A stretch of DNA of 64,000 nt from Novosphingobium resinovorum (GTDB lineage: Bacteria; Pseudomonadota; Alphaproteobacteria; Sphingomonadales; Sphingomonadaceae). The notes beneath the pieces were generated by a model, which ran no database searches, was not told the origin of the DNA, and saw nothing but the letters and a program-made list of their open reading frames with translations. Numbering within the stretch: the first letter of the stretch is position 1; every line of letters begins with the position of its first letter. Of this stretch, positions 45,375 through 54,497 are shown piece after piece. A program made the position numbers and the translations under genes. Location of the stretch: assembly GCF_001742225.1 (NCBI RefSeq), contig NZ_CP017076.1:496001-560000 (forward strand), written 5' to 3'.

Positions 45375-46634
45375 ATGGCCGATCTTGGCGCGGCGGAGCT
45401 GCTTGAGGGATTCAGCCTGCTTGATCCGATGACGCAGAGCGATCCCTTTGCGATGTACGAGGCGATGCAGGACGCGCCGGGGATCTACCGGATGCCGGAG
45501 ACGGGGTTCTATATCGTCTCGCGCTATGCCGATCTGCGGGCCGTGCTGACCGATCCGGTGACGTTTTCCAACAAGGTGGACCGCGCTTCGTTGCAAGGAC
45601 CGGAGAATGCCGAAAGGCTGCGCGCCTATATGGAGAGCAAGGGCTGGCCGCATATTTCCACCCTGCAACGCACCGATGCGCCGGACCATGGGCGCTACCG
45701 CAAGCTGGTGGACCGTGTGTTCACCGTCGGGCGCGTGCGGGAGATGACGCCGCACATTGAGGAGGTCGCGCATGGCCTGATCGACACCTTCGCAGCGCGC
45801 GGTGAGTGCGAATTCATCAGCGAATACGCGATGTTGCTGCCCGGCACGATTCTCGCCGAGGAGATGGGCCTGCCTTCCGATCAAGTCACGACGTTCAAGA
45901 AGTGGGCCGATGCCATGCTCGCCCCGGCATCCTACGTGATGAGCGAGGAGCAATTGCTGCGCAACGCCGACATCGAACTGGAGGCGCAGCACCACCTTGC
46001 CACGCTGTTCGAGGAGCGCCGGGCGCGGCCAACCGGGGACTGGATTTCCGCGCTCGCCACCGCCCATGCGGATACCGAGGAGCCGTTGTCGATGGCGGAG
46101 CTGCAGAGCGTGATGAGCCAGCTCATCGGCGGCGGCTTTGAATCGACGATGACTGCCATCGGGCACGCCATGATGCAATTGCTCAACCACCCCGACCAGA
46201 TGGCGCGGCTGCGCGAAGATCCCAAGCGGATCAAGAACTTCGTCGAGGAAGTCATCCGCTTCGAGAGCCCCACGCAGGGCCTGCGCCGCCGCACCACGCG
46301 TGACGTGGAACTGAGCGGCACGGTGATCCCGAAGGACTCGGTGGTGATCGTCCGCTACGGCGCCGCCAACCGCGATGCCGCCAAGTTCGCCTGCCCGCAC
46401 ATGTTCGACATGGAGCGCAGCAACGCCGGCACGCACCTGGCGTTCGGCGCGGGCACGCACTTCTGCGTCGGCGCCGTGCTGGCACGGCAGGAGATCGCCA
46501 TCGGCGTCACCGCCATCCTCGAACGGCTGGACGACATCGAACTGGCGCGCCCGCTGACCGAGCCGATCCACCGCGCCAACTTCCTGACGCTGCCCTTGCG
46601 CGAACTGCCGATCCGGTTCCGCGCGCGCCGATGA
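45375..46634 (+). CDS. Cytochrome P450 monooxygenase (bacterial class I type)
   Basis: A 419-residue soluble P450. Heme-binding loop FGAGTHFCVGAVLAR with Cys364, K-helix ExxR in VEEVIRFESP, and the I-helix region LIGGGFESTMTAI, where the usual acid-Thr pair reads Glu-Ser-Thr. The first 10 residues and lack of a membrane anchor fit ferredoxin-dependent bacterial P450s, but no ferredoxin or reductase is in the window. It overlaps the ThuA-like gene by 4 bases. Likely hydroxylates the substrate imported by R3 or R4, before oxidation by the dehydrogenases. Confidence 0.94.
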   Translation: MADLGAAELLEGFSLLDPMTQSDPFAMYEAMQDAPGIYRMPETGFYIVSRYADLRAVLTDPVTFSNKVDRASLQGPENAERLRAYMESKGWPHISTLQRTDAPDHGRYRKLVDRVFTVGRVREMTPHIEEVAHGLIDTFAARGECEFISEYAMLLPGTILAEEMGLPSDQVTTFKKWADAMLAPASYVMSEEQLLRNADIELEAQHHLATLFEERRARPTGDWISALATAHADTEEPLSMAELQSVMSQLIGGGFESTMTAIGHAMMQLLNHPDQMARLREDPKRIKNFVEEVIRFESPTQGLRRRTTRDVELSGTVIPKDSVVIVRYGAANRDAAKFACPHMFDMERSNAGTHLAFGAGTHFCVGAVLARQEIAIGVTAILERLDDIELARPLTEPIHRANFLTLPLRELPIRFRARR

Positions 46635-47476
46635 CCCGCAAGCAAGACCGCATCGAACTGTTCGTCGTCGTGAAGGGCCATGCCTTCTCGCGCGATGGGC
46701 TGGAGGCGATGCTGCGCGCCATCGGCTGCGAGCCGACTTTCGTGGACCAGCCCGCCGCCGCCGTGCTGCTCAATCCCGAGCAGATGCGGCGCTACGACGC
46801 GCTGTTGTTCTACGACATGCCGGGTCTGGACTTTCGCGCCCCGGCAGCAGAGCGGCCCGGATTCATCGCACCCCCTGCGCATTTTATACAGGGTTTCGAG
46901 GGACTTATGGCCGAAGGCAAAGGCATGGTCGTGCTCCATCACGCCATTGCCGGGTGGCCCGCCTGGCCGCGCTATGCCGAGGCGATCGGGGGGCAGTTCC
47001 TCTATCGCCACGCCGTGATCGACGGCGCGCCGCGTGCCGATTCCGGCTACCTCGGCGACGTGGCCTATGCCGCGAGGATCGCCGATCCGGAGCACCCGGT
47101 CACGGCCGGATTGCCGGGGCGGATCGATCTTGTCGACGAGTTGTACCTCCAGCAGGTCTTCGACGATCCGGCGATCCACCCCCTGCTCTACCTCGACGAC
47201 GAAGTGGCGCCCGAGCGGTTCCATTCGGCGCGCCGCGCCGTCCAGCGGCTTGGTGACGGCGAAGGGGAACCGTGGCGTCCCGCGCCGCTCAATCCGCTGC
47301 TGGCATGGGCAAAGCCGGCGGGAAATTCGCCGCTCGTCTATATCCAGCCAGGGGACAGCGCGCAGACTTACGAGAACCCGCATTACCGGCAACTGGTCGG
47401 CAATGCGGTGCAGTGGGTGGCGAGCGACGAGGGCCGCGAATGGGCGCGGCAACGCTCGGCCCAACACACGACCTGA
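46631..47476 (+). CDS. ThuA-like domain protein
   Basis: A 281-residue protein of the ThuA (trehalose utilisation)-like family with a class I glutamine-amidotransferase-like fold: ELFVVVKGHAFSRDGLEAML, RYDALLFYDMPG, GKGMVVLHHAIAGWPAWP, IADPEHPVTAGLP and DELYLQQ. The final part (SPLVYIQPGDSAQTYENPHYRQLVGNAVQWV) is typical. The ATG overlaps the P450 stop (ATGA), an unusual partnership that argues for a role in the same pathway. Biochemical function of such proteins outside sugar metabolism is largely unknown. Confidence 0.87.
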   Translation: MTRKQDRIELFVVVKGHAFSRDGLEAMLRAIGCEPTFVDQPAAAVLLNPEQMRRYDALLFYDMPGLDFRAPAAERPGFIAPPAHFIQGFEGLMAEGKGMVVLHHAIAGWPAWPRYAEAIGGQFLYRHAVIDGAPRADSGYLGDVAYAARIADPEHPVTAGLPGRIDLVDELYLQQVFDDPAIHPLLYLDDEVAPERFHSARRAVQRLGDGEGEPWRPAPLNPLLAWAKPAGNSPLVYIQPGDSAQTYENPHYRQLVGNAVQWVASDEGREWARQRSAQHTT

Positions 47477-47491
47477 CCGGAAAAACCACCT

Positions 47492-47570
47492 CGCCATTGC
47501 GAGCGTCGCGAAGCCATCCGGAGCGGTGCAAACGACCCTGGATGGCTTTGCTACGCTCGTAATGACGGCG
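47492..47570. repeat. Long-hairpin intergenic repeat, copy 2
   Basis: Homologous to the repeats at 28434 and 53476. Its arms (starting CGCCATTGCGAGCGTCGCGA and ending CTCGTAATGACGGCG) have more mismatches, but AAGCCATCC pairs with GGATGGCTT, where the other copies have AAGCAATCC with GGATTGCTT: a paired change. It lies downstream of the ThuA-like gene. Confidence 0.8.
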
Positions 47571-47843
47571 GCTAGGGAGAGGCACCCAAACGGTACTTAA
47601 CGGCACCTAGCGATACCCTAACGCCGCCCCAGTGGCATCCCGCGAGCACGTAAGCCGCGCTTGGACAGCCTCTATCGCAGGCACCAAAACCCGTACCTGC
47701 TGCAAAATTCGCATGATTTAAAAAGGCAGTTGCCTTAATTTCAAACCACGATAAGTTAAGTCCGTCGCACCAAATTTAACGATACAACTGCGGCTCGAAC
47801 CACGCGCAAACGCGAAAACAAGCATGGTCGAGGGGAACCTGAA
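47571..47843. promoter_or_regulatory. Upstream region of receptor R4
   Basis: The rest of a 367-base gap. The part up to about 47700 shows nothing recognisable. From 47700 to 47790 the sequence is AT-rich and contains the palindrome AAGGCA-GT-TGCCTT. GAGGGGAA just before ATG 47844 is the ribosome-binding site. Confidence 0.4.
47723..47736. promoter_or_regulatory. Palindrome AAGGCA-GT-TGCCTT upstream of receptor R4
   Basis: A perfect inverted repeat with 6-bp arms and a 2-base spacer, about 108 bases before the R4 start. It matches the core upstream of the SDR-OYE operon (37993-38006) at 12 of 14 positions, suggesting one regulator, perhaps the TetR protein at 38229, binds both. Confidence 0.55.
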
Positions 47844-50366
47844 ATGATCGAATCGATGAACCAAAAGTCGTGCCGTGGCGCCTTGCTGGCGGGCACCGCG
47901 CTGCTGTGCATCACCGGCGGGGCACAGACCGCGCTAGCGCAGGATACCGCCCAAAACGCCGCGCAGGATGCTTCGGCGCCGCAGAGCGAGACCGCGCCCA
48001 CCGCGATGAACGATATCGTCGTCACCGCCCGCCGCCGTGCGGAATCGGCGCAGGAGGTGCCGGTGGCCGTCACCGTCATCTCGGCACAGGATATCGCGCG
48101 CCGCGACCTCACCAGCCTGGAACGCATCGCCGCCGCCACGCCGCAGCTGGTAATCGGGCGCAATGTCTCGGGCTCCGGCGCGCAGCTGACCTTGCGCGGC
48201 ATCGGCTCCAACTCGCTGTCGATCGGCGTCGAGCAGTCGGTCGCGGTCATCGTCGACGGCGTCTATTACGGCCAGGGCCGCACCATCAACGAGGGGTTCT
48301 TCGATCTCGCCTCGATGGAAATCCTCAAAGGCCCCCAATCGCTGTTCTTCGGCAAGAACGCGACGGCAGGCGTGATCTCGATCACCACCGCCAACCCGAC
48401 CGACCACTTCACGGCGCAGATGCGCACCGGCTACGAATTCAACGCGCAGAAGGTCTACGCCGAAGGCTTCGTCTCCGGCCCGATCGGCGATACGGCGGGC
48501 TTCCGCCTTGCCGTACGCGGATCGAAGGACTTCGGATCGCTGTTCGACAACCGCGCCGGGCCGATCACCTACAACACCCGCGACACGCCGACCGCAACCA
48601 CGGTGGCCCCCAACACCGCGCACACCGCCCTGCCCAGCAAGGCCGGCCCGCGCGAGCGCGACATCCTGGTCCGCGGCACCCTGCGCTGGGAGCCCACCGA
48701 TGACCTGACCGCCACGGTCAAGGCCAACTACGGCTGGAACAGGACTTACGGCGGCGCGTGGAACTACAACGTGTTCGCCTGCGACGGCGGCACCAGCACG
48801 ACGACGCCCGGCGTCGCCTGCACGCCCGGCTTCTACAACCGCATGAACGATCTGCCCAAGGACATCGCGGACCAGACCGCGCTGGTGAAGGACCACAACT
48901 TCAACGACTACCGTTCGTGGGGCGTCACCGGCAACATCGACTACCAGCTAGGCGACCTCGCGGTAACCTCGGTCACCAACTACAATTTCAACCGCAACCA
49001 CTGGACCGCGGACATCGATTACCAGTCGTCGCCCACGGTCAACATCTGGGGCGGCGAAGTCAGCCGGTGGAAGGCGTTCAGCCAGGAATTGCGCGTGCTT
49101 TCGCAGTTCGACGGCCCGCTCAACTTCCTCGTCGGTGGCTATTACCAGAACACGAAGCGCACCTTCGACCAGGTCGTCATCAACGCCAATGCCGAGAACA
49201 GCGCCGCGCCCGAGGGCTATCGCTACGTCCAGTATGCCAAGGAATCGACGACCGACGGCGAAACCCTGTCGGGCTACGGCCAGCTGATCTGGAAGGTCAT
49301 CCCCGAGATCGAGGTGACCGGCGGCGTGCGCTACATCCACGAGACCAAGGACAGCACGTTCTTCCAGCCTTACGCCAATCCGCGCTTCGCGGGCGTCAAC
49401 TACGACGTGACCCGGCGCCTCGCGGCCAACCAGACGTTCACCAACTGGTCGCCCGAAGCGACGGTGGCGTGGAAGGTGACGCCGGACATCAACGTCTACG
49501 GTGCCTTCAAGACGGCCTACAAGTCGGGCGGCTTCTCCAACAGCTCGATCCTGACGCCGCGCACCGAGGCGGACTTCTTCACCTTCGATCCGGAGAAGGG
49601 CAAGGGCTTCGAGGCAGGCATCAAGACGATGCTGTTCGACCGCCAGCTGCGCTTCAACGTCAGCCTCTATACCTTCAGGTACACCGACCTTCAGGTGACC
49701 TATCTGGACTCGGCGGCGCTCAGCTACAACTCGGTCAACGCCGGTTCGGCACGCACGCGCGGCGTCGAGGTGGAGTTCGACTATGCGCCGCGCGGTCTTC
49801 GCGGGTTCGGGCTGAACGGATCGATCAACTACAACAAGGCGAATTACGGGGACGGCATCGCGCCGTGCTACGGCGGCCAGTCGCTGGCGAACGGCTGCAC
49901 GCCCGGCCTGCTGGTGCCACCGGTGCCCGCGACCGGCACGACTCCGGCGCGGCCGGGCACGCCAGGCCAGAACCTCGACGGCGTGTCCACTTTCGCCGCG
50001 CCGCGCTGGACCGCGACGCTGGGGATGAAGTACGACACCGACATCAGCGACGGGCTGACCGCCGGGTTTGGGGTCGATAGCCGCTACAGCTCCAGCTATC
50101 TGACCTCGGCCTTCGGCTCGCCGCTGTCGCGCCAGGGATCGTACATCAACCTCGACGCGCAGATCCACATCCGCACCGCCGACGAGCGTTGGGAACTGGC
50201 GCTGCTGGGCAAGAACCTGACCAACCGCTTCGTCGTCACCGGCGTCACCGACGCCTCCGGCTCGGGGCTCGGCACCGGGACCAACGCCAACCGCATCGCC
50301 GACCAGGCCGGGTTCGGCGCCATGCCGCGCACGATCGCGCTGCAGCTGACCTGGCGCATGCCCTGA
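47844..50366 (+). CDS. TonB-dependent receptor R4
   Basis: An 840-residue outer-membrane receptor: signal peptide (LLAGTALLCITGGAQTALAQ), plug motifs DIVVTARRRAE, VPVAVTVISAQDI, LRGIGSNSLSIGVEQSVAVI and ILKGPQSLFFGKNATAGVISI, and a barrel ending IALQLTWRMP. It is a paralogue of R3 and shares the two-Cys motif (APCYGGQSLANGC). It begins a run with an acyl-CoA synthetase and an MFS transporter (gaps of 31 bases and a 4-base overlap). Probably imports a compound related to the R3 ligand. Confidence 0.94.
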   Translation: MIESMNQKSCRGALLAGTALLCITGGAQTALAQDTAQNAAQDASAPQSETAPTAMNDIVVTARRRAESAQEVPVAVTVISAQDIARRDLTSLERIAAATPQLVIGRNVSGSGAQLTLRGIGSNSLSIGVEQSVAVIVDGVYYGQGRTINEGFFDLASMEILKGPQSLFFGKNATAGVISITTANPTDHFTAQMRTGYEFNAQKVYAEGFVSGPIGDTAGFRLAVRGSKDFGSLFDNRAGPITYNTRDTPTATTVAPNTAHTALPSKAGPRERDILVRGTLRWEPTDDLTATVKANYGWNRTYGGAWNYNVFACDGGTSTTTPGVACTPGFYNRMNDLPKDIADQTALVKDHNFNDYRSWGVTGNIDYQLGDLAVTSVTNYNFNRNHWTADIDYQSSPTVNIWGGEVSRWKAFSQELRVLSQFDGPLNFLVGGYYQNTKRTFDQVVINANAENSAAPEGYRYVQYAKESTTDGETLSGYGQLIWKVIPEIEVTGGVRYIHETKDSTFFQPYANPRFAGVNYDVTRRLAANQTFTNWSPEATVAWKVTPDINVYGAFKTAYKSGGFSNSSILTPRTEADFFTFDPEKGKGFEAGIKTMLFDRQLRFNVSLYTFRYTDLQVTYLDSAALSYNSVNAGSARTRGVEVEFDYAPRGLRGFGLNGSINYNKANYGDGIAPCYGGQSLANGCTPGLLVPPVPATGTTPARPGTPGQNLDGVSTFAAPRWTATLGMKYDTDISDGLTAGFGVDSRYSSSYLTSAFGSPLSRQGSYINLDAQIHIRTADERWELALLGKNLTNRFVVTGVTDASGSGLGTGTNANRIADQAGFGAMPRTIALQLTWRMP

Positions 50367-50397
50367 GCGGCGGCCGATCATATTCACGGAGACAGCC

Positions 50398-52071
50398 TTG
50401 CCCCAACCCGACCTTCTCGATCTTCACGGTTCTTCGGCGCTGCAGGCGCTGACGGTCGGCGGCACGCTTGCCCGTGCCGCCGACCGGTTCGCCGACCGTC
50501 CCGCGCTTGTCTACGACGGGCGGGAGGCGACTTATGCCGAACTCTTCGCGCAAGTCGTCGAGCGGGCGCGGTCGTTGGTCGGGCTGGGGGTGAAGCCGGG
50601 GGACCATGTCGGCGTGCTGGCGCCCAACTGCTGGGACTACTTGGTCCTGTACTATGCGATCGAGATGGTGGGCGGCTGCGCGGTGCTGCTCAATGCGCGG
50701 TATCGGGCGGACGACCTCGCCTACGTCATCCCCAAGTCGCAGATCAGCCTGCTGTTCGTGGGCGGCCATGCCTGGCGGCACTGCGACTACCGGCCGATGC
50801 TGGGGGAGGTCTTTCCCGAGCTGGCCGGATGGAGCGGGGGCGAACTGTCGGTCGCAGCCGCACCGGCGCTGCGCGGCGTGATCGAACTGGGTGACGAGCG
50901 CCCCGGCAACTGGCCCGGCCTCGCCATGCTGGAAGCCGCCGCCGAGGGCGTCGGCGCCGACGCCGTGATGGAGCGGGCGGAGGCGGTCGAGCCTGACGAC
51001 GTGGGCCTCATCATCTTCAGTTCGGGCACCACCTCGCGCCCCAAGGCCTGCATGCTCACGCACGGGTCGCTCAGCCGGATGGGCACCGCGATGGCGGGGC
51101 GTTTCCGGCTGACGGAGCAGGACCGGGTCTGGGACCCGCTGCCGCTGTTCCACATGTCGACGATCCTGCCGATGGCCGGGTGCCGGGCGACGGGCGCCTG
51201 CTTCATCGGCATGGGGCACTTCTCCGCCGACGAGGCGATGGACCTGCTGATCGAGCGGCGGCCGACCGTGCAGTACGCGGGCTTCCCGACGATCATCTCG
51301 GCGCTGGTGACGCATCCGCAGTTCGACCGCTACGACCAGTCCGATCTGCGGATCAACCACGTGGTCGGCCCGGTCGACCTCATGCGCCGCTACGGAACGC
51401 TGTTTCCGGGCGCGAAGTACGTCAACAGCTACGGCCTGACCGAAGGCACCGGCGTCCCCTGCTACAGCGAGATCGACGACCCCGACGACGTCCTGTTCGA
51501 AACCTCCGGCCCAATCTGCGAAGGCATGGAACTGGCGATCTTCGGCGCGGACGACCGGATCGTCCCCGACGGCGAGCCCGGAGAGATCCGCATGCGCGGC
51601 TTCGGCGTCTTCGCGGGCTACTTCGACGACGCCGAGGCCACCGCCGCCGCCGTCGACGCCGGGGGCTGGCTCCATACCGGCGACCTTGGCCGGATCGGCG
51701 CGATGGGGCGCGTGGTCTACGAGGGACGCCTGAAAGACATGCTCAAGATCGGCGGCGAGAACGTGGCCGCCGTCGAACTGGAGAGCTTCCTCGCTACGCA
51801 CCCGGCGATCCGCATGGCGCAAGTCGTCGGCGTGCCGGACGAACGGTTGATGGAAGTCGCCGCCGCCTTCATCGAACTCAACCCCGGCGAAGCCTTGAGC
51901 GAAGAGGACGTCGCGCGCCACTGCGCAGGCCGGATCGCCAGCTACAAGATCCCGCGCTACGTCCGGTTCGTCGAAAGCTGGCCGATGAGCGCCACCAAGG
52001 TCCAGAAATTCGAACTGCTGCGCGGCTTCACGCCGGAACGCAAGATCGACCCGGCCGGCCTCGCAAAGTGA
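50398..52071 (+). CDS. AMP-dependent acyl-CoA synthetase (ANL superfamily)
   Basis: A 557-residue adenylate-forming enzyme: P-loop-like SSGTTSRPKACMLTH, YGLTEG, TGDLGRIG, GRLKDMLKIGGENV and the C-terminal Lys region SATKVQKFEL. It activates a carboxylic acid to its CoA thioester. Start is TTG 50398, with CGGAGA about six bases upstream. The stop overlaps the GTG start of the MFS gene. In context it would activate the acid produced by P450, alcohol and aldehyde dehydrogenase steps, before beta-oxidation elsewhere. Confidence 0.93.
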   Translation: MPQPDLLDLHGSSALQALTVGGTLARAADRFADRPALVYDGREATYAELFAQVVERARSLVGLGVKPGDHVGVLAPNCWDYLVLYYAIEMVGGCAVLLNARYRADDLAYVIPKSQISLLFVGGHAWRHCDYRPMLGEVFPELAGWSGGELSVAAAPALRGVIELGDERPGNWPGLAMLEAAAEGVGADAVMERAEAVEPDDVGLIIFSSGTTSRPKACMLTHGSLSRMGTAMAGRFRLTEQDRVWDPLPLFHMSTILPMAGCRATGACFIGMGHFSADEAMDLLIERRPTVQYAGFPTIISALVTHPQFDRYDQSDLRINHVVGPVDLMRRYGTLFPGAKYVNSYGLTEGTGVPCYSEIDDPDDVLFETSGPICEGMELAIFGADDRIVPDGEPGEIRMRGFGVFAGYFDDAEATAAAVDAGGWLHTGDLGRIGAMGRVVYEGRLKDMLKIGGENVAAVELESFLATHPAIRMAQVVGVPDERLMEVAAAFIELNPGEALSEEDVARHCAGRIASYKIPRYVRFVESWPMSATKVQKFELLRGFTPERKIDPAGLAK

Positions 52072-53429
52072 CGGTCGTGACGCCCATCCGCGAAGCCGGC
52101 GCCGATTACCCGGAGGCCGCCCCCGAACCGCAGGGGGGATCGCGGGCGGGCTGGTATCTGATCTTCGTCCTCACCCTGGCCTACACCGCCAGTTTCATCG
52201 ACCGGCAGGTTCTCAACCTGCTGGTCGGCCCGATCAAGGCCGAGTTCGGGCTCGACGATACCCGCCTCAGCCTGCTGCAGGGCCTCGCCTTCACATCGGC
52301 CTACGTCGTCATGAGCCCGGTGTTCGGACGCATCGCCGATGTCGGCAGTCGCAAGGGCGTGCTGATGTTCGGCATCGCCTTGTGGAGTATCGGCACCAGC
52401 GCCTGCGGACTTGCGCACAGCTACTGGCAGCTGTTCCTCGCCCGCTTCGGCGTCGGCGGAGCGGAAGCCTGCCTGACCCCGGCCGCATGGTCGATCATCG
52501 CCGACGCCTTCCCGCCGCGCCTGATCCCGCGCGCGTTCAGCGTCTACATGATGGGGCCGTATCTTGGCGGGGGACTCGCGCTGATCTTCGGCGGATTGCT
52601 GCTGCAGGGCGCGGAAGGCTGGGACTTGTCTGCGATCCCGCTGCTGGGCGCGATGAAGCCGTGGCAGCTGGTCTTCTTCTGCGCGGGCCTGCCCGGCGTG
52701 CTGATCGCGCTGCTGCTGGTCTTCGTGAAGGAACCCGCCCGCCGCGCCTCTACCGCAAGTGCCGAGGTACAGACGATGTCGTCGGCAGAAATCTGGGCGA
52801 CGTTCCGGCGCTGGCGCGGGTTCTACGGCAATTTCTACCTGGGCATGCCGCTGTTCATCATCCCGCTCTACGCCTTCCCCGCGTGGATGCCGACGGTGCT
52901 GATCCGCAAGTTCGGCGTCTCCGCCGCGCAAGTGGGTGTGCAGTACGGCATTGCCGTGCTCATCACCGGATCGCTCAGCGTGCTGGTCAGCCCCTGGGTG
53001 GCCCGCGCGGTGGAGCGCATGGGACGGCGCGACAACCTGCTTCTGGTCGCGCTGGGCGCCTCGGTCGCGATGGTGCCGCTCAGCCTCGCGCTCATGGCCG
53101 CCACCGATTACTGGACCGCCTTTGCCATCGCGACGGCGGCGAGCGTGCTCTACAGCTTGCCGCAGGCGCTTTCGTCCTCCGCGCTGCAGCTGGTGACGCC
53201 CAACCGGATGCGCGGCATCGCCTCGTCCATCTACGTCTTCGTCGTCAGCGTGGCCGGGCTGGCGCTGGCACCTACGTTCGTCGCGCTCATCACCGACCAT
53301 GTCTTCGGCGACGAGGGCCGCGTGGGCGACTCTCTCGCCATCACCTGCGCCGTCGCGGCGGCAGCATCGACGGTGTTCATCGCCCGCGCCCTGCCCACGT
53401 ATCGCCGGATGCTGGACGAGGCGGCGTAA
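52068..53429 (+). CDS. MFS transporter
   Basis: A 453-residue major facilitator with about 12 membrane segments (FVLTLAYTASFIDRQVLNLLVGPIK at the N-terminus, loop motif FGRIADVGSRKG). GTG 52068 overlaps the acyl-CoA synthetase stop (GTGA), so the two are coupled. The group is common beside TBDRs in sphingomonads and likely moves the aromatic- or terpenoid-type acid across the inner membrane. Followed by hairpin repeat copy 3, a probable terminator. Confidence 0.91.
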   Translation: MTVVTPIREAGADYPEAAPEPQGGSRAGWYLIFVLTLAYTASFIDRQVLNLLVGPIKAEFGLDDTRLSLLQGLAFTSAYVVMSPVFGRIADVGSRKGVLMFGIALWSIGTSACGLAHSYWQLFLARFGVGGAEACLTPAAWSIIADAFPPRLIPRAFSVYMMGPYLGGGLALIFGGLLLQGAEGWDLSAIPLLGAMKPWQLVFFCAGLPGVLIALLLVFVKEPARRASTASAEVQTMSSAEIWATFRRWRGFYGNFYLGMPLFIIPLYAFPAWMPTVLIRKFGVSAAQVGVQYGIAVLITGSLSVLVSPWVARAVERMGRRDNLLLVALGASVAMVPLSLALMAATDYWTAFAIATAASVLYSLPQALSSSALQLVTPNRMRGIASSIYVFVVSVAGLALAPTFVALITDHVFGDEGRVGDSLAITCAVAAAASTVFIARALPTYRRMLDEAA

Positions 53430-53475
53430 GACCGGATGGCTTCAAACCTCCTTGGCAGCACGTCACCTTTCATCC

Positions 53476-53550
53476 TCATTGCGAGCGCAGCGAAGCAATC
53501 CAGGGCAGCTTTACACCGCCCTGGATTGCTTCGCTGCGCTCGCAATGACG
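53476..53550. repeat. Long-hairpin intergenic repeat, copy 3 (perfect 30-bp stem)
   Basis: Arms 53477-53506 and 53518-53547 are perfectly complementary over 30 bases with an 11-base loop. It lies between the converging MFS and TetR genes. The stem carries GCGCAGCG where copy 1 has GCGTAGCG, and the opposite arm carries the matching change. Likely a bidirectional terminator and/or a palindromic mobile element. Confidence 0.87.
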
Positions 53551-53587
53551 GACATGAGGAGGCGGGCTCAACGGACGAACGTGAAGG

Positions 53588-54340
53588 TCAGTCGGCCTTG
53601 ATCATGTCGGCGAACAGCGGCGCATGACGATGGTTGTAAGGCGCGGTCAGCGCGACGGTCATCTGCACCATGGTATCGTCCACCAGCGCATCGAGCGTGA
53701 TGCCCTGATCGAAGTGCGGAAAGCCGCTGTCCCGCCGCATCAGCATGTTGAGGAACATCAGCTTGCACAGCCCCACGCGCAAACGCAGCTCCACCGGCGG
53801 CACGTAGTTCACGCGCTCGACGATCAGCCGGCGCACCCGGCGCAGCGCGGGCACAGGAACCTCAGGATCGTCGTAAGGGTGCGGAATGCCTTCCGCACGG
53901 GTGCGGGTGAGGTACTGGGCGAGGAAGGCGGAGTACGGATGCCGCCCGTTCTCGTCGCTGATCGTCAGGTGCGGCAGGCACATGATCTCCAGCAGCGTGC
54001 GCGCATCGCCGAGCAGCCCCGCTTCCTCGGCGCGGTCGAGCATGGCGGCGCGCAGCGGCTCGAACATCTCGGTGCGGTAGTCGAAGATCGCGTAGACCAG
54101 CGCTTCCTTGGTGCCGAAGTGGTACTGGACGGCGGTATTGTTGCCCTGCCCTGCCGCCGCCGCGATCTCGCGCAGGGCGACGCCGTCGATCCCGCGATCG
54201 GCGAAGAGCTTCTCGGCGGCCTCGATGATCTTGATCCGCGTCGCGGCGGAAGTGACGTGGCGGCGACGCCCGCGCTCCGGCGCAGTTCCGGTCTCGCTGG
54301 CTGCGGTGTCATTGGGATCGGATCGGATGGTGTCGTGCAT
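53588..54340 (-). CDS. TetR-family regulator
   Basis: A 250-residue TetR regulator. ATG 54340 has GGAGGG seven bases upstream. Residues about 24-70 form the helix-turn-helix domain (TRIKIIEAAEKLFADRG, VALREIAAAAGQGNNTAVQYHFGTKEAL). The C-terminal ligand domain is long and of unknown specificity. It is divergent from an SDR gene across 157 bases and converges on the MFS gene. It probably controls the SDR and perhaps the R4 operon. Confidence 0.91.
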   Translation of the reverse strand: MHDTIRSDPNDTAASETGTAPERGRRRHVTSAATRIKIIEAAEKLFADRGIDGVALREIAAAAGQGNNTAVQYHFGTKEALVYAIFDYRTEMFEPLRAAMLDRAEEAGLLGDARTLLEIMCLPHLTISDENGRHPYSAFLAQYLTRTRAEGIPHPYDDPEVPVPALRRVRRLIVERVNYVPPVELRLRVGLCKLMFLNMLMRRDSGFPHFDQGITLDALVDDTMVQMTVALTAPYNHRHAPLFADMIKAD

Positions 54341-54497
54341 GGCGTTACCCTCCTGTCCCGGCCGCGCTGCTTCGGCAAGGCCCCATGGCCCGCCGCGCCG
54401 ATCATGACCATCTTGCTGCCCCCGGCGCAAGCCCTTGCAGTGCAGCATCGCCACTATCACGCGGGTCAGGCCCGCGATTTTCCCGGGAGAGCATGAC

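Noticed and set aside
53436..53627. Small plus-strand open frame crossing hairpin repeat copy 3
   Set aside because: Most of it is the repeat itself; no start signal or conservation can be argued.
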